Below, piece after piece: positions 8,987 to 17,657 of a DNA stretch of 64,000 bases (its first letter is position 1; the number at the start of each line of letters is the position of its first letter). The DNA comes from a methane-oxidizing endosymbiont of Gigantopelta aegis (GTDB taxonomy: Bacteria; Pseudomonadota; Gammaproteobacteria; Methylococcales; Methylomonadaceae), in NCBI RefSeq assembly GCF_016097405.1, contig NZ_JAEHGD010000001.1:62001-126000 (forward strand). Direction: 5' to 3'. A program made the position numbers and the translations under genes. A model generated the notes under the pieces. It had not been told where the DNA came from, did no database searches, and was given only the letters and a program-made list of their open reading frames with translations.

Positions 8987-10573
8987 ATGAAAAAAATACT
9001 GATTTCCGACAAGCTGGCCGACGATGGCATCAATTTTCTGAATGAACAGTCCGATATTCAGGTGCATATTCAAACGGGCCTGAGTGAAGATGAATTATGC
9101 GAATTGATTCCAGAGTTTGATGCCTTATTGATTCGCAGCGGTACCACGGTGACCGCTAAAGTCCTGAAAGCCGCTAAAAATCTCAAAGTTGTCGGCCGTG
9201 CCGGGATCGGTGTCGATAATGTCGATATTCAGGCCGCAACCGAACAAGGCGTGATCGTCATGAATACGCCGGATGCTAATGCCACGACGACTGCCGAATT
9301 AGCCATTGCACACATGTTTTCCTTGAGCCGGAATCTGCCAGAGGCGAATGCCTCGGTCAAGGCGGGGAAATGGGAACGTTCCAAATTGATGGGAGCTGAA
9401 GTTTCACACAAGACCTTGGCGATTTTAGGTTTCGGCACGATTGGCCGTATCGTTGCACAACGCGGCAATGGGCTTAACATGCGCGTTATCGCTTATGACC
9501 CTTTTGTTACGCCGGAAATTTTTGCCGAATATGGTGCAGAATCGGTCAGCTTGGAAGAACTGGTCAAGCAAGCCGACTATTTGACCTTGCATTGTCCTCT
9601 GCTGGAAAAAACCCGTCATATCATCGGTGCTGAGCAACTGGCGGCGATGAAAAAAAGTGCCATGTTGATTAACTGCGCGCGCGGTGGCCTGGTGGATGAA
9701 GCGGCTTTATATGATGCCTTGACTAATGGTCAAATCGCCAAGGCGGCGTTAGATGTGTTTGAACATGAACCGCCGAAAGATTCGCCTTTACTGACATTGG
9801 ATAATATCGCCTTTACACCACATTTAGGCGCATCAACCCGTGAAGCTCAAGTGGCGGTCAGTGTTGAAATCGCACGTCAGGTCGTTACCTACCTAGAAAC
9901 CGGCGAAGCCATTAATGCACTGAATATTACCCGACTGTCAGCCGATGCGCTGAGAAAGGTCAAGCCGTTTATGGGGCTGGCACATATTCTGGGCAAAATG
10001 CTAATCAACCTGATCGATGCGCCGATTAAAACACTGGATGTGGTCGCTTGTGGACAGGTGGCTGATGTCGAAATCAGACCGATTTCGGTTGAAGTTTTGG
10101 TGGGCATGTTAGTCGATCAGTTTTCGACGCCCGTGAATAGCGTCAATGCCGAGAATATCGCCAAGAAGCAGGGCATTTCATTGGTCGAAACCCGGACAGA
10201 TGAGGCGGAAGGCTATTTGTCGGTGATTAAAGTGAAAGGCCATTGCGATAATGGGGAAACAGTTTCACTAGAAGGCACTTTACTCGGCGACAGTCATCCC
10301 AGAATTATCAAAATCAATGATTTTGAAATTGAAGTCGTGCCGGAAGGCGTTTTACTGGTTACCAAACATGAAGACAAACCTGGCGTCATCTCTGCGATCA
10401 GTTCGGTATTGGGCGAATCCAATATCAATATTTCCCGTATGCAGGTCGGTACGGCTGACAGTCAACAACAAGCCATGGCTGTCATCAGTATTTCAGAACC
10501 TTTAGATGATGCTCGGCTACAAGCAGTTTGTGATATTCCGGCAGTTAAAACGCTCAAGCAAATTCAATTATGA
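8987..10573 (+). CDS. serA: D-3-phosphoglycerate dehydrogenase
   Basis: First step of serine synthesis: oxidises 3-phosphoglycerate to 3-phosphohydroxypyruvate with NAD. The 528 residues match the long type of SerA. A catalytic/NAD domain carries the GFGTIGRIVAQRG nucleotide loop, NCARGGLVDE (catalytic Arg), the FEHEPP segment (Glu) and PHLGAST (catalytic His). An intervening ASB domain follows, and a C-terminal ACT domain (VTKHEDKPGVISAISSVLGE) usually binds serine for feedback control. It overlaps serB by 4 bp (ATGA), so the pair forms a translationally coupled serine operon. Confidence 0.97.
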   Translation: MKKILISDKLADDGINFLNEQSDIQVHIQTGLSEDELCELIPEFDALLIRSGTTVTAKVLKAAKNLKVVGRAGIGVDNVDIQAATEQGVIVMNTPDANATTTAELAIAHMFSLSRNLPEANASVKAGKWERSKLMGAEVSHKTLAILGFGTIGRIVAQRGNGLNMRVIAYDPFVTPEIFAEYGAESVSLEELVKQADYLTLHCPLLEKTRHIIGAEQLAAMKKSAMLINCARGGLVDEAALYDALTNGQIAKAALDVFEHEPPKDSPLLTLDNIAFTPHLGASTREAQVAVSVEIARQVVTYLETGEAINALNITRLSADALRKVKPFMGLAHILGKMLINLIDAPIKTLDVVACGQVADVEIRPISVEVLVGMLVDQFSTPVNSVNAENIAKKQGISLVETRTDEAEGYLSVIKVKGHCDNGETVSLEGTLLGDSHPRIIKINDFEIEVVPEGVLLVTKHEDKPGVISAISSVLGESNINISRMQVGTADSQQQAMAVISISEPLDDARLQAVCDIPAVKTLKQIQL

Positions 10574-11214
10574 GTTTTGACGTCATCTGTTTTGACTGCG
10601 ATAGTACCTTGAGTACGGTGGAAGGTATCGATGAACTGGCACGAAAAAGTGGTGCTTTTGATCAGGTGGCCGCATTGACCAATCAGGCCATGAATGGTGA
10701 AATTGCATTGCAGGAGGTTTATGGCAAACGCCTGCAATTAATTAAACCAGACAAACAAGCGATCGATTGGCTGGCGCAACTTTATATTATGCAGATGGTG
10801 GACGATGTCGATACGGTGATAAGCCGCTTGCAGCAGGCGGGTAAAGACATTCATATCATCAGTGGTGGTATTCGGCAGGCGATTTTGCCGCTGGCGGAAA
10901 AACTCAATATTCCCGCTGCCAAAGTTCATGCTGTCAATATCGTGTTTGATGACGAAGGGCGTTATCAAGGTTTTGATACGCAATCACCGTTGGCCCGAAG
11001 TGGCGGCAAAGCGGAAATTTGCAAGCAGCTTTCAGCAGATAAAAAAACTGCAATGATTGGTGATGGTAATACCGACCTAGAAGCTAAACACGCCGGCGCT
11101 GTGGTGATAGGCTTTGGCGGTGTTGCCGCACGCGAGCGGGTCAAACAGGAAGCTGATTATTTTGTGGACGGTCCCTCGTTGCGGCCGGTTCTGGATTTAT
11201 TATTAAATCATTGA
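10570..11214 (+). CDS. serB: Phosphoserine phosphatase-like HAD hydrolase
   Basis: HAD-superfamily phosphatase of 214 residues, expected to release serine from phosphoserine. Motif I is DCDSTLSTVEG (nucleophile and acid Asp), motif II IISGG, motif III the Lys near GGKAEIC, and motif IV GDGNTDLEAKHAGAVVIGFGG. Coupling to serA supports the serine role, though the third step (serC) is absent. The last residues (LLLNH) and stop lie in sequence (from 11202) shared with the second IS4-like copy at 41155-41170. The native C-terminus may therefore have been replaced by the insertion. Confidence 0.88.
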   Translation: MSFDVICFDCDSTLSTVEGIDELARKSGAFDQVAALTNQAMNGEIALQEVYGKRLQLIKPDKQAIDWLAQLYIMQMVDDVDTVISRLQQAGKDIHIISGGIRQAILPLAEKLNIPAAKVHAVNIVFDDEGRYQGFDTQSPLARSGGKAEICKQLSADKKTAMIGDGNTDLEAKHAGAVVIGFGGVAARERVKQEADYFVDGPSLRPVLDLLLNH

Positions 11215-12565
11215 TTATGAGTTGAAAAATAAAGGTGTGGCCACCACATAGAGTCTTTTACCGACAAAAGTGAAAACCCTATGAAAAAGCAGCCACATCA
11301 CATAGATACTCGTTTTGAACAATTTGTGCAAGAACTTCCAGAGGATTATCAACAACAAGCCTATGAATTTAAAGCCTTCACGCGTGCGCGCAAGATCCGT
11401 TCGCCCTTACAACTGTTACAGTTGGTGATGCTCTACTGTGGTCTGGATTTCTCCTTGCGGAGTTGCGCCGGCGAGGTGGCTCACTTACAGGGCTACCTGA
11501 GTGATACGGCGGTAAAAAAAGACTGGCGGCCTGCGTTCCTTGGGTAAAATCCTTACTATCGAGCGTATTTGGGTTGCAAAATGTGATTGACAAGGGGTCG
11601 TTAAGCTTCGTTGTTATTGATGGCTCGACCGTGCAGGAACCCGGTGCAACAGAAACCACGTATCGGCTGCATATCGCGATAGATTTGATTTCGCTGACAT
11701 TGCGCCAGGTTGAAGTCAGTACGGACAAGATTGGCGAAAGCCTTGACCATTATGTGCTGGAATCGGGCGATATCGTGTTGATTGATCGTGGCTACAATCA
11801 ACCGAAGTCGTTGGTGCCTTTATTGACCGAGGTGGCGATATTGTGCTGCGCTATAACGCACACAGCATGAATTTATACGAGCTTGACGAGCACGGCAAAA
11901 TGATATAAAAATTGACTGGGAAACGAAATTACAACGTCTCGGGAAACAAGCGGGGGCTATCCCGGTTTATTTGTGTCATGATAACAAACGCATCGCCTGC
12001 ACGGTACATGCGGTTCCGTTACCTGCCGAAAAAGCGGCGCAAGCACGCCGTAAAGCGAAACTCAGAGCGCAGAACAAAGGACGTACAGCCCGGGAAAAAA
12101 CGCTCTATCTCAGTGAATGGGTCTTGATTTTAACGTCCGTGCCGGTCGAGTTGCTCAGTACCGAAACGGCTGCCGCGCTCTATCGGGTACGCTGGCAGGT
12201 GGAATTGGTGATCAAGCGGCTGAAAAGCCTGTTGGCGATCAATCAATTACGTGCCCGTAAAGACAGTCAATTGGCCGAATTATATTTACAAGGCAAGCTG
12301 CTTTATGCAGCGGTCACGGAAAAAATCGCGCAACGTTGTTTTACCAAGGCCTTGACGAAAATGGATGGGCCGCGTGCATTGACACCATGGCGTTTGTATA
12401 AAACGATTGCTGAGGACATTAAATCAGGATTGAACGCCTGTTTTCCGAAGCAAGAACGCTTTCAGCGTGATTATTTGAAAAGCGTTAGCGAACGCCCGAG
12501 AAAACGTTCGTTGCAGAGTCTACCTGAACCGATTTTGGGGGTGATTCAGCAATGCAGAGAACTGA
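11202..12565 (+). mobile_element. IS4-family element (IS231-like), decayed copy 1
   Basis: Nearly identical to 39895-41170 on the other strand, sharing sequence from the ATTAAATCATTGATTA at 11202 to GAAAAG at 12482. The transposase is split into pieces at 11281-11547, 11574-11870 and 11971-about 12565. Breaks include an A-run of seven near 11514-11520 (six in the other copy), TTT instead of TTTT near 11820, and an extra AT near 11907. The terminal inverted repeat seen at 41171-41190 is missing here, and the right end runs into yebC. Exact boundaries are unresolved. Confidence 0.8.
11281..12565 (+). pseudogene. IS4-type transposase, frameshifted
   Basis: N-terminal piece MKKQPHHIDTRFEQFVQEL, central piece with VVIDGSTVQEPG (first catalytic Asp) and VLIDRGYNQPKSL (second Asp), and C-terminal piece with YRVRWQVELVIKRLKS (Y-x2-R-x3-E-x6-K, third catalytic Glu). 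All domain parts are present but in three frames. The C-terminal frame stays open through the junction into YebC. Confidence 0.85.
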
Positions 12566-12936
12566 GCTCGGTGGCCTATATGTTCCGTAAAGTGGGTATT
12601 ATCAGTTATCCAGCAGGCGTCAATGAAGATGCTGTGATGGAAGCGGCCTTGGAAGCGGGTGCTGAAGATGTCATCACCAATGACGATGGGTCTATTGATG
12701 TATTTACCGATCCGCAAGAGTATTTAAATGTCAAAGAAGCGATGGTGGCGGCAGGCCTGGAGCCTGAGAATAGTGAAGTAACCATGCATGCGGATAACAA
12801 AACCGATTTGGATGAAGCCACCGCCGAAAAAATGATACGTTTGATTGAGCGTTTGGAAGACCTGGACGATGTGCAGGAAGTTTATTCCAACGCCGATATC
12901 AGCGACGATATCATGGAAAAAATGGCAGCTTCCTGA
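12566..12936 (+). pseudogene. yebC: YebC/PmpR-family protein, C-terminal fragment fused to the transposase frame
   Basis: About 123 residues, starting SVAYMFRKVGIISYPAG and continuing EAALEAGAEDVITNDDGSID and LEDLDDVQEVYSNADIS, match the second and third domains of YebC (TACO1-type translation or regulatory factor). The first half of the normal ~245-residue protein is absent, replaced by the IS4-like element, and is not found elsewhere in the window. The fragment is in frame with the transposase tail, giving a 321-codon frame from 11971. yebC commonly lies just before ruvC, as here. Confidence 0.85.
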
Positions 12937-12976
12937 TTTACGCTTTGTTGATTATGTATTATGGCTTGAATATCTT

Positions 12977-13022
12977 TTTTGTAGGATGGGTGGAGCGCCC
13001 GCGAAACCCATCGCATAAACAC
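12977..13022. repeat. Dispersed GTAGGATGGGT...GAAACCCATC hairpin repeat
   Basis: GTAGGATGGGTGGAGC and GCGAAACCCATCGCAT form an imperfect hairpin. Related units occur near 14449-14489, 15061-15096, 19984-20020, 49522-49555 and 55382-55410. They resemble the transcribed palindromic repeats scattered through many proteobacterial genomes. This unit lies between the yebC fragment and ruvC. Confidence 0.6.
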
Positions 13023-13090
13023 TTGATGTTTGTTATGACACGCCCCGGACAAAGTTCGGCTGACATAAATGACAACGGCGGAGATAGGTT

Positions 13091-13588
13091 TTGAGCCGAA
13101 TTCTAGGGATAGATCCTGGCTCCCGTATCACCGGCTACGGTATCATCGAAGCCGGTGTAAACAGTAGTCGTTATATTGCCAGTGGCAGTATCCGTATTAA
13201 AGCAGATACTTTTCCGCAACGCCTAAAACAGGTCTTTGATGGCATCACAGAAGTCATTGCCATGTACAGTCCGGAACAAATGGCAATCGAGCAGGTGTTT
13301 ATGCACAAAAATGCCGACTCTGCCCTGAAACTGGGGCAGGCCCGAGGCGCGGCTATCTGCGCCGCGCTTAATTGCGACCTGCCGGTGCATGAATACGCGG
13401 CGCGGCAAATCAAACAGGCGCTAGTAGGCAAAGGCAATGCCGATAAGGCTCAGGTGCAGCATATGGTCAAAATTCTGTTAAATATTCAAGGCACATTGCA
13501 GGTTGATGCGGGGGATGCATTGGGGGTTTGTCTGTGCCACAGCCATCATCAACAAACTCAACAACGCTTGAGTAGAGCTGGGTTATGA
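13091..13588 (+). CDS. ruvC: Holliday junction resolvase RuvC
   Basis: Endonuclease that cuts Holliday junctions bound by RuvAB. It starts with TTG at 13091, giving (M)[16 protein letters not shown] with the first catalytic Asp. Glu in [11 protein letters not shown] and the acidic pair region [12 protein letters not shown] complete the RNase H-like site. The usual DALAVALCH reads DALGVCLCH here, a mild deviation. The length of 165 residues is normal. It overlaps ruvA by 4 bp. Confidence 0.95.
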   Translation: MSRILGIDPGSRITGYGIIEAGVNSSRYIASGSIRIKADTFPQRLKQVFDGITEVIAMYSPEQMAIEQVFMHKNADSALKLGQARGAAICAALNCDLPVHEYAARQIKQALVGKGNADKAQVQHMVKILLNIQGTLQVDAGDALGVCLCHSHHQQTQQRLSRAGL

Positions 13589-14199
13589 TTGGATTTTTAC
13601 GCGGAAAATTGCTGTCTAAAAATCCGCCGCAATTGCTGTTGGATGTCCATGGCGTCGGCTATGAAATCGAAGCACCGATGACCACCTTTTACGACTTGCC
13701 AATGGTGGGGGATGAAGTGGCCTTATATACTCACCTGGTGGTGCGGGACGATGCGCATATTTTGTTTGGCTTTTCGAAAGAAAGCGACCGCTTGATGTTC
13801 AGAACCCTGATTAAAGTCAATGGCGTTGGTCCCAAACTGGCCTTGACTATCTTGTCTGGCCAAAGTGCTGAAGAGTTCCGCCGCTGCATTGAAGATAATG
13901 ATACGCAATCGTTGATACGTTTACCCGGTGTCGGCAAAAAAACCGCCGAACGCCTGATTGTAGAAATGCGTGATAGGCTGCCGGCATTAAGCGAGAATTC
14001 AGAGACAGGGATTAAGATAAACCCCGGTCAGTCGTCAGGAGCAAATCCGGGCAACCCAAGGCAAGAAGCCATCACCGCCTTATGTGCACTCGGCTATAAG
14101 CCTGCCGATGCCAGTAAAATGGTGCAAGGTGTTACGAGTGAGGATAAAAGCTGTGAAGATATTATTCGCCTTGCGCTGCAAGGGACGATCAAGCGTTAA
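13585..14199 (+). CDS. ruvA: Holliday junction DNA helicase subunit RuvA
   Basis: Tetrameric junction-binding subunit, 204 residues. The OB-fold N-terminus [10 protein letters not shown], tandem helix-hairpin-helix motifs ([11 protein letters not shown] and [16 protein letters not shown]) and the C-terminal RuvB-binding domain ([13 protein letters not shown]) are all visible. It overlaps ruvC (ATGA). The distance to ruvB is unusually long, because a small gene pair and a MITE are inserted. Confidence 0.97.
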   Translation: MIGFLRGKLLSKNPPQLLLDVHGVGYEIEAPMTTFYDLPMVGDEVALYTHLVVRDDAHILFGFSKESDRLMFRTLIKVNGVGPKLALTILSGQSAEEFRRCIEDNDTQSLIRLPGVGKKTAERLIVEMRDRLPALSENSETGIKINPGQSSGANPGNPRQEAITALCALGYKPADASKMVQGVTSEDKSCEDIIRLALQGTIKR

Positions 14200-14228
14200 T
14201 TTTTTGAGAGGGCGCTGACGTTTTCGGC

Positions 14229-14541
14229 TGTCTGGCCCAATGGCGCAGACTTTGCCTCGGAGTCTCGTAACTGCTCACCCGGTTGTGTTTTAGCCGGAGT
14301 AGGTCATTGATTTATCAGGACACGTGAATACATCCATGTAGTTCTGCATAACATCCCTGTTATGCAAGCCTGATAAATCAACAACCTACACCTGCTTTTT
14401 AGAGGGGGTGAGTAGATACGGAGTCTCTAAAACAACTGCAAAGGGGTAGGATGGATAGATAGAGGCACCAGCCGAAACCCATCGTAACACCAACAAACCA
14501 AATAACCCTATGATTGAAAGCGATCGCTTGATCAGTAATTT
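14229..14541 (+). repeat. Duplicated segment: 3' end of DUF2442 gene plus ruvB start, interrupted by a MITE
   Basis: Sequence at 14229-14258 and 14428-14541 repeats 15006-15155 with few differences. It carries the DUF2442 end (TGTCTGGCCCAATGGCGCAG), the GTAGGATGG-type repeat and the first codons of ruvB (atgattgaaagcga at 14510). The 153-bp MITE sits inside this copy only. The ruvB-like start here reads nine RuvB residues (MIESDRLIS) and then leaves the RuvB sequence. With the copy next to real ruvB it frames the DUF4160/DUF2442 pair. Confidence 0.85.
14267..14419. mobile_element. 153-bp MITE, copy A (IS66-like ends)
   Basis: Terminal inverted repeats GTAACTGCTCACCC (14267-14280) and, on the complement, GTATCTACTCACCC. 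An 8-bp target duplication GGAGTCTC lies at 14259-14266 and 14420-14427. A copy of the same length is at 57495-57647 with its own 8-bp duplication. The inside is highly palindromic: TTGATTTATCAGG pairs with CCTGATAAATCAA around a smaller GCATAAC/GTTATGC hairpin. There is no coding capacity. The GTAA end and 8-bp duplications are features of IS66-family transposition (inference). Confidence 0.85.
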
Positions 14542-14567
14542 TTCATATTGTAGAAATCAGCAAAAGA

Positions 14568-14825
14568 ATGCCAGTCATTAGTCGCTTTTATGGTATTTTG
14601 ATTGCCATGTATTTTCTTGATCATAACCCACCTCATATACATGCAAAATATTCAGGGTATGAGGCATTGTTTGATTTTAACGGCAATATGATTGAAGGAT
14701 TCCTGCCTAAAAGAGCGGTTAAGCTGGTTCAGGAATGGGTTTTTTGTAATAGATAGGCGTTGGAAGAAAATTGGAAAAGAGCAATGGCAGGAGAGCCTTT
14801 AAAATCAATTGAACCGTTGGAGTGA
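14568..14825 (+). pseudogene. DUF4160 protein with in-frame amber codon
   Basis: MPVISRFYGILIAMYFLDHNPPHIHAKYSGYEA is typical of DUF4160 proteins, small partners of DUF2442 proteins, possibly of toxin-antitoxin type. The frame meets TAG at 14754-14756 after WVFCNR and then continues in the same frame (ALEENWKRAMAGEPLKSIEP) to TGA at 14823-14825, the usual C-terminus. A single nonsense change therefore truncates it at 62 residues. It is followed three bases later by the DUF2442 gene. Confidence 0.75.
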
Positions 14826-14828
14826 CTG

Positions 14829-15065
14829 ATGTTGCATATTAAGTCTGTTAAACATATTTCAGAGTATAAATTGTGGCTTGCATTCGATGATGGCACAGCG
14901 GGCGAGGTTGATTTGGCTAATGCCTTGAATGGCCCTGTTTTCGAGCCATTAAAGGATATTGAATTATTTTCAAAAGTATCATTAGACCCGGAACTTGAAA
15001 CGGTTGTCTGGCCCAATGGCGCAGATTTTGCGCCGGAGTTTTTAAAACAACTGCAAAGAGGATAG
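14829..15065 (+). CDS. DUF2442 protein
   Basis: A 78-residue protein with the DUF2442 pattern: KSVKHISEYKLWLAFDDGTAGEVDL and a C-terminal TVVWPNGADFAPEFL. Such proteins pair with DUF4160 proteins, and their biochemical role is not established. Here the pair lies between ruvA and ruvB, flanked by direct repeats. The partner is truncated, so this gene may now be orphaned. Confidence 0.85.
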   Translation: MLHIKSVKHISEYKLWLAFDDGTAGEVDLANALNGPVFEPLKDIELFSKVSLDPELETVVWPNGADFAPEFLKQLQRG

Positions 15066-15121
15066 GATAGGTAGAGGCGCCAGCCGAAACCCATCGTAAC
15101 GCCAATAAACCAAATAACCTT

Positions 15122-16159
15122 ATGATTGAAAGCGACCGTTTAATCAGTGCGACGCCCCAAAACGAAGAAGACAGTGTTGATCGTGCGATTCGGCCAAAGC
15201 GTCTGAAAGACTATATAGGGCAGACTGAATTACGCCAGCAGATGGAGATTTTTATTCAAGCTGCGGTTGCCCGCTCGGAAGCGCTGGATCATGTGCTGAT
15301 TTTTGGCCCGCCGGGCTTGGGTAAAACCACGTTGGCTAATATCATCGCCACCGAAATGGGCGTCAATATTCGGCAAACCTCAGGGCCTGTGCTGGATAAA
15401 GCCGGTGATCTGGCGGCCTTGTTGACCAACCTCGAAGCGCATGACGTGTTGTTTATCGACGAAATTCACCGCCTTAATCCGGCTATCGAAGAAGTGTTGT
15501 ATCCGGCGATGGAAGACTACCAGATCGACATCATGATCGGTGAAGGCCCGGCCGCGCGCTCGATCAAGCTGGACTTACCACCATTTACCCTAGTTGGCGC
15601 GACCACCCGGGCTGGGCTTTTGACCTCGCCTTTGCGTGATCGCTTTGGTATCGTGCAACGGCTGGAATTTTACACGGTTGAAGAATTGACCCAAATCGTC
15701 ATGCGTTCGGCGCGGTTGCTAAAAATGGAAATGGCTGAACAGGGCGCGGCTGAAATCGCCGGTCGTTCGCGCGGTACACCACGTATTGCCAACCGACTGC
15801 TGCGCCGAGTCAGAGACTTTGCCGAAGTCAAAAGTGATGGCAATGTCACACAAGACATTGCCGCCCAGGCGCTTAAAATGTTGAAAATCGACGATAATGG
15901 TTTCGATACCCTGGATCGCAAATTACTCAAATCGATGATTGAACATTTTGACGGTGGGCCGGTCGGACTTGATACACTGGCCGCTGCGATCAGCGAAGAG
16001 CGGGGCACAATAGAAGATGTGCTGGAACCATATTTATTACAACAAGGCTTTATTATGCGTACACCCCGCGGGCGTATCGTCACCCAGAAGGCCTATTTAC
16101 ATTTTGGCCTGAAACCGCCGGCAACTGAAGCCATGACACAATCACTTTTTGATGACTGA
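15122..16159 (+). CDS. ruvB: Holliday junction DNA helicase RuvB
   Basis: AAA+ motor of branch migration, 345 residues. It shows the N-terminal [11 protein letters not shown], Walker A ([14 protein letters not shown]), Walker B (LFIDEIHRL), sensor 1 ([11 protein letters not shown]), the arginine finger region (SPLRDRFGI) and a winged-helix C-terminus ending in a polar tail (TPRGRIVT...). The start ATG at 15122 begins MIESDRLIS, which the duplicated segment at 14510 copies. It overlaps ybgC by one base. Confidence 0.97.
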   Translation: MIESDRLISATPQNEEDSVDRAIRPKRLKDYIGQTELRQQMEIFIQAAVARSEALDHVLIFGPPGLGKTTLANIIATEMGVNIRQTSGPVLDKAGDLAALLTNLEAHDVLFIDEIHRLNPAIEEVLYPAMEDYQIDIMIGEGPAARSIKLDLPPFTLVGATTRAGLLTSPLRDRFGIVQRLEFYTVEELTQIVMRSARLLKMEMAEQGAAEIAGRSRGTPRIANRLLRRVRDFAEVKSDGNVTQDIAAQALKMLKIDDNGFDTLDRKLLKSMIEHFDGGPVGLDTLAAAISEERGTIEDVLEPYLLQQGFIMRTPRGRIVTQKAYLHFGLKPPATEAMTQSLFDD

Positions 16160-16569
16160 TGATGCAACCATTTAGCTGGCCTGTCCGTGTTTATTATGAA
16201 GATACCGACGCCGGTGGCGTGGTGTTTTACGCCAACTATCTTAAATTTTTTGAACGCGCCCGAACCGAATACTTGCGCGCGGCCGGTTTTGAACAAGACC
16301 AGCTGATGACTGAAGCGGGGGTAATTTTTGTCGTCCGCTCGGTGCAGGTGGATTATTTAAAACCGGCACGTTTTAATGATTTGCTACAAGTAACAGCTAA
16401 CGTGACGCTCGCCAAAAAAACCAGTTTCATGTTCAAACAACAGGTTATACGCGAAAATACAGTACTGTGTCAGGGCGATATTCGCATTGCCTGTCTTGAT
16501 GTTCACAGTATGCGACCGAAAGCGATTCCACCCCTCATCCTGGAAACCCTTGCACATCATGAACAGTGA
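16159..16569 (+). CDS. ybgC: Tol-Pal-associated acyl-CoA thioesterase YbgC
   Basis: Hotdog-fold thioesterase of 136 residues. The YYEDTDAGGVVFYANYLKFFERARTEYLR signature contains the catalytic Asp and the YANY/FERAR segments. It is the first gene of the tol-pal cluster, as in most gammaproteobacteria, and probably acts on short acyl-CoA or ACP at the inner membrane. The tolQ start overlaps its 3' end. Confidence 0.95.
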   Translation: MMQPFSWPVRVYYEDTDAGGVVFYANYLKFFERARTEYLRAAGFEQDQLMTEAGVIFVVRSVQVDYLKPARFNDLLQVTANVTLAKKTSFMFKQQVIRENTVLCQGDIRIACLDVHSMRPKAIPPLILETLAHHEQ

Positions 16570-17236
16570 AATATCGTTTTTAGACTTAATCCTCAATGCC
16601 AGTTTTGTTGTCCAATTCGTCATGCTGTTGCTGTTGCTGGCCTCGGTCATGTCTTGGACTTATATATTCAGCAAACGCGCTGAGCTTAAACAGGCCGAAC
16701 GTATCGCCGAAGATTTCGAAGAAAAATTCTGGTCAGGTGTCGAACTCAGTACATTGGTCAAAGATTTAAAAGCTCGGGAAGAGGATGTGGACGGCATCGA
16801 AAATATTTTTTTGGCCGGCTACAAAGCATTTGCCCGTATGGCCAAGCAGGAGGGTATCAGCCCCGAAGTCAAAATCGAAAGTGCCCAGCGTGCCATGAAA
16901 ATAGAATTAGCCAGAGAACTGGATAAACTCGATGAAAGCCTGCCGTTTCTGGCGACAGTCGGTTCGACCAGTCCCTATATCGGCTTGTTTGGTACGGTTT
17001 GGGGGATTATGAATGCATTTAGCGCGTTAGGTGAAATGAAACAGGCCACTTTGGCCAATGTCGCGCCCGGTATTTCCGAAGCTCTGATTGCAACCGCTAT
17101 GGGATTGTTTGCGGCGATTCCGGCGGTAATTGCCTATAACCGTTTTTCCACCCAACTCGATAGGCTGGCCGGACGCTATGAATTGTTTATGGATGAGTTT
17201 CTGGTTGTCTTGCAACGGCAGGTGCATCAGTCATGA
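16559..17236 (+). CDS. tolQ: Tol-Pal system proton channel subunit TolQ
   Basis: MotA/TolQ/ExbB-family inner membrane protein, about 225 residues. The ATG at 16559 (MNSEISFLDLILNASFVVQ) overlaps the end of ybgC and is preferred over an in-frame start at 16487, which would add 24 residues without signal character. It has three transmembrane segments: residues about 12-35, then a pair carrying TVGSTSPYIGLFGTVWGIM and ALIATAMGLFAAIPAVIAYN. With TolR it forms the proton-driven stator that energises TolA. It overlaps tolR (ATGA). Confidence 0.96.
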   Translation: MNSEISFLDLILNASFVVQFVMLLLLLASVMSWTYIFSKRAELKQAERIAEDFEEKFWSGVELSTLVKDLKAREEDVDGIENIFLAGYKAFARMAKQEGISPEVKIESAQRAMKIELARELDKLDESLPFLATVGSTSPYIGLFGTVWGIMNAFSALGEMKQATLANVAPGISEALIATAMGLFAAIPAVIAYNRFSTQLDRLAGRYELFMDEFLVVLQRQVHQS

Positions 17237-17655
17237 GCCGACGACAATCTCGCCGTAAACCGATGTCGGAAATCAATGTTGTCCCTTACATTGATGTCAC
17301 CTTTGTCCTCCTGGTTATTTTCATGATTACAGCGCCCTTGGTGCAGACCGGCGTGGAAGTTGATTTGCCGCAGGCCGAAACCAAAACCGTCGAGACTAAA
17401 AACATCCCACCGTTAATTATCACCGTTGATAAACAAGGTCAGTATTTTATCGATGTGGGTGAGAATACAAACCAACCGGTAGCGGCACAACAACTTCTGA
17501 TTCGGGTCGCAGCCGTGTTACGCTATCAACCCCAAACACAGGTTTATATTCGCGGCGACAGACAAGTCGATTATGGCAAGGTTGTCAGTGTGATGGCGGC
17601 CTTGAAAAATGCCGGCGTTAAAACTGTGGGACTGATGACACAACCGGTTTCGTAA
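17233..17655 (+). CDS. tolR: Tol-Pal system protein TolR
   Basis: ExbD/TolR family, 140 residues. It has a single N-terminal membrane helix preceded by KPMSEINVVPYIDVTFVLLV with the conserved proton-path Asp, and a periplasmic domain to residue 140. It partners TolQ and lies between tolQ and tolA, coupled to tolQ by a 4-bp overlap. Confidence 0.96.
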   Translation: MSRRQSRRKPMSEINVVPYIDVTFVLLVIFMITAPLVQTGVEVDLPQAETKTVETKNIPPLIITVDKQGQYFIDVGENTNQPVAAQQLLIRVAAVLRYQPQTQVYIRGDRQVDYGKVVSVMAALKNAGVKTVGLMTQPVS

Positions 17656-17657
17656 CC

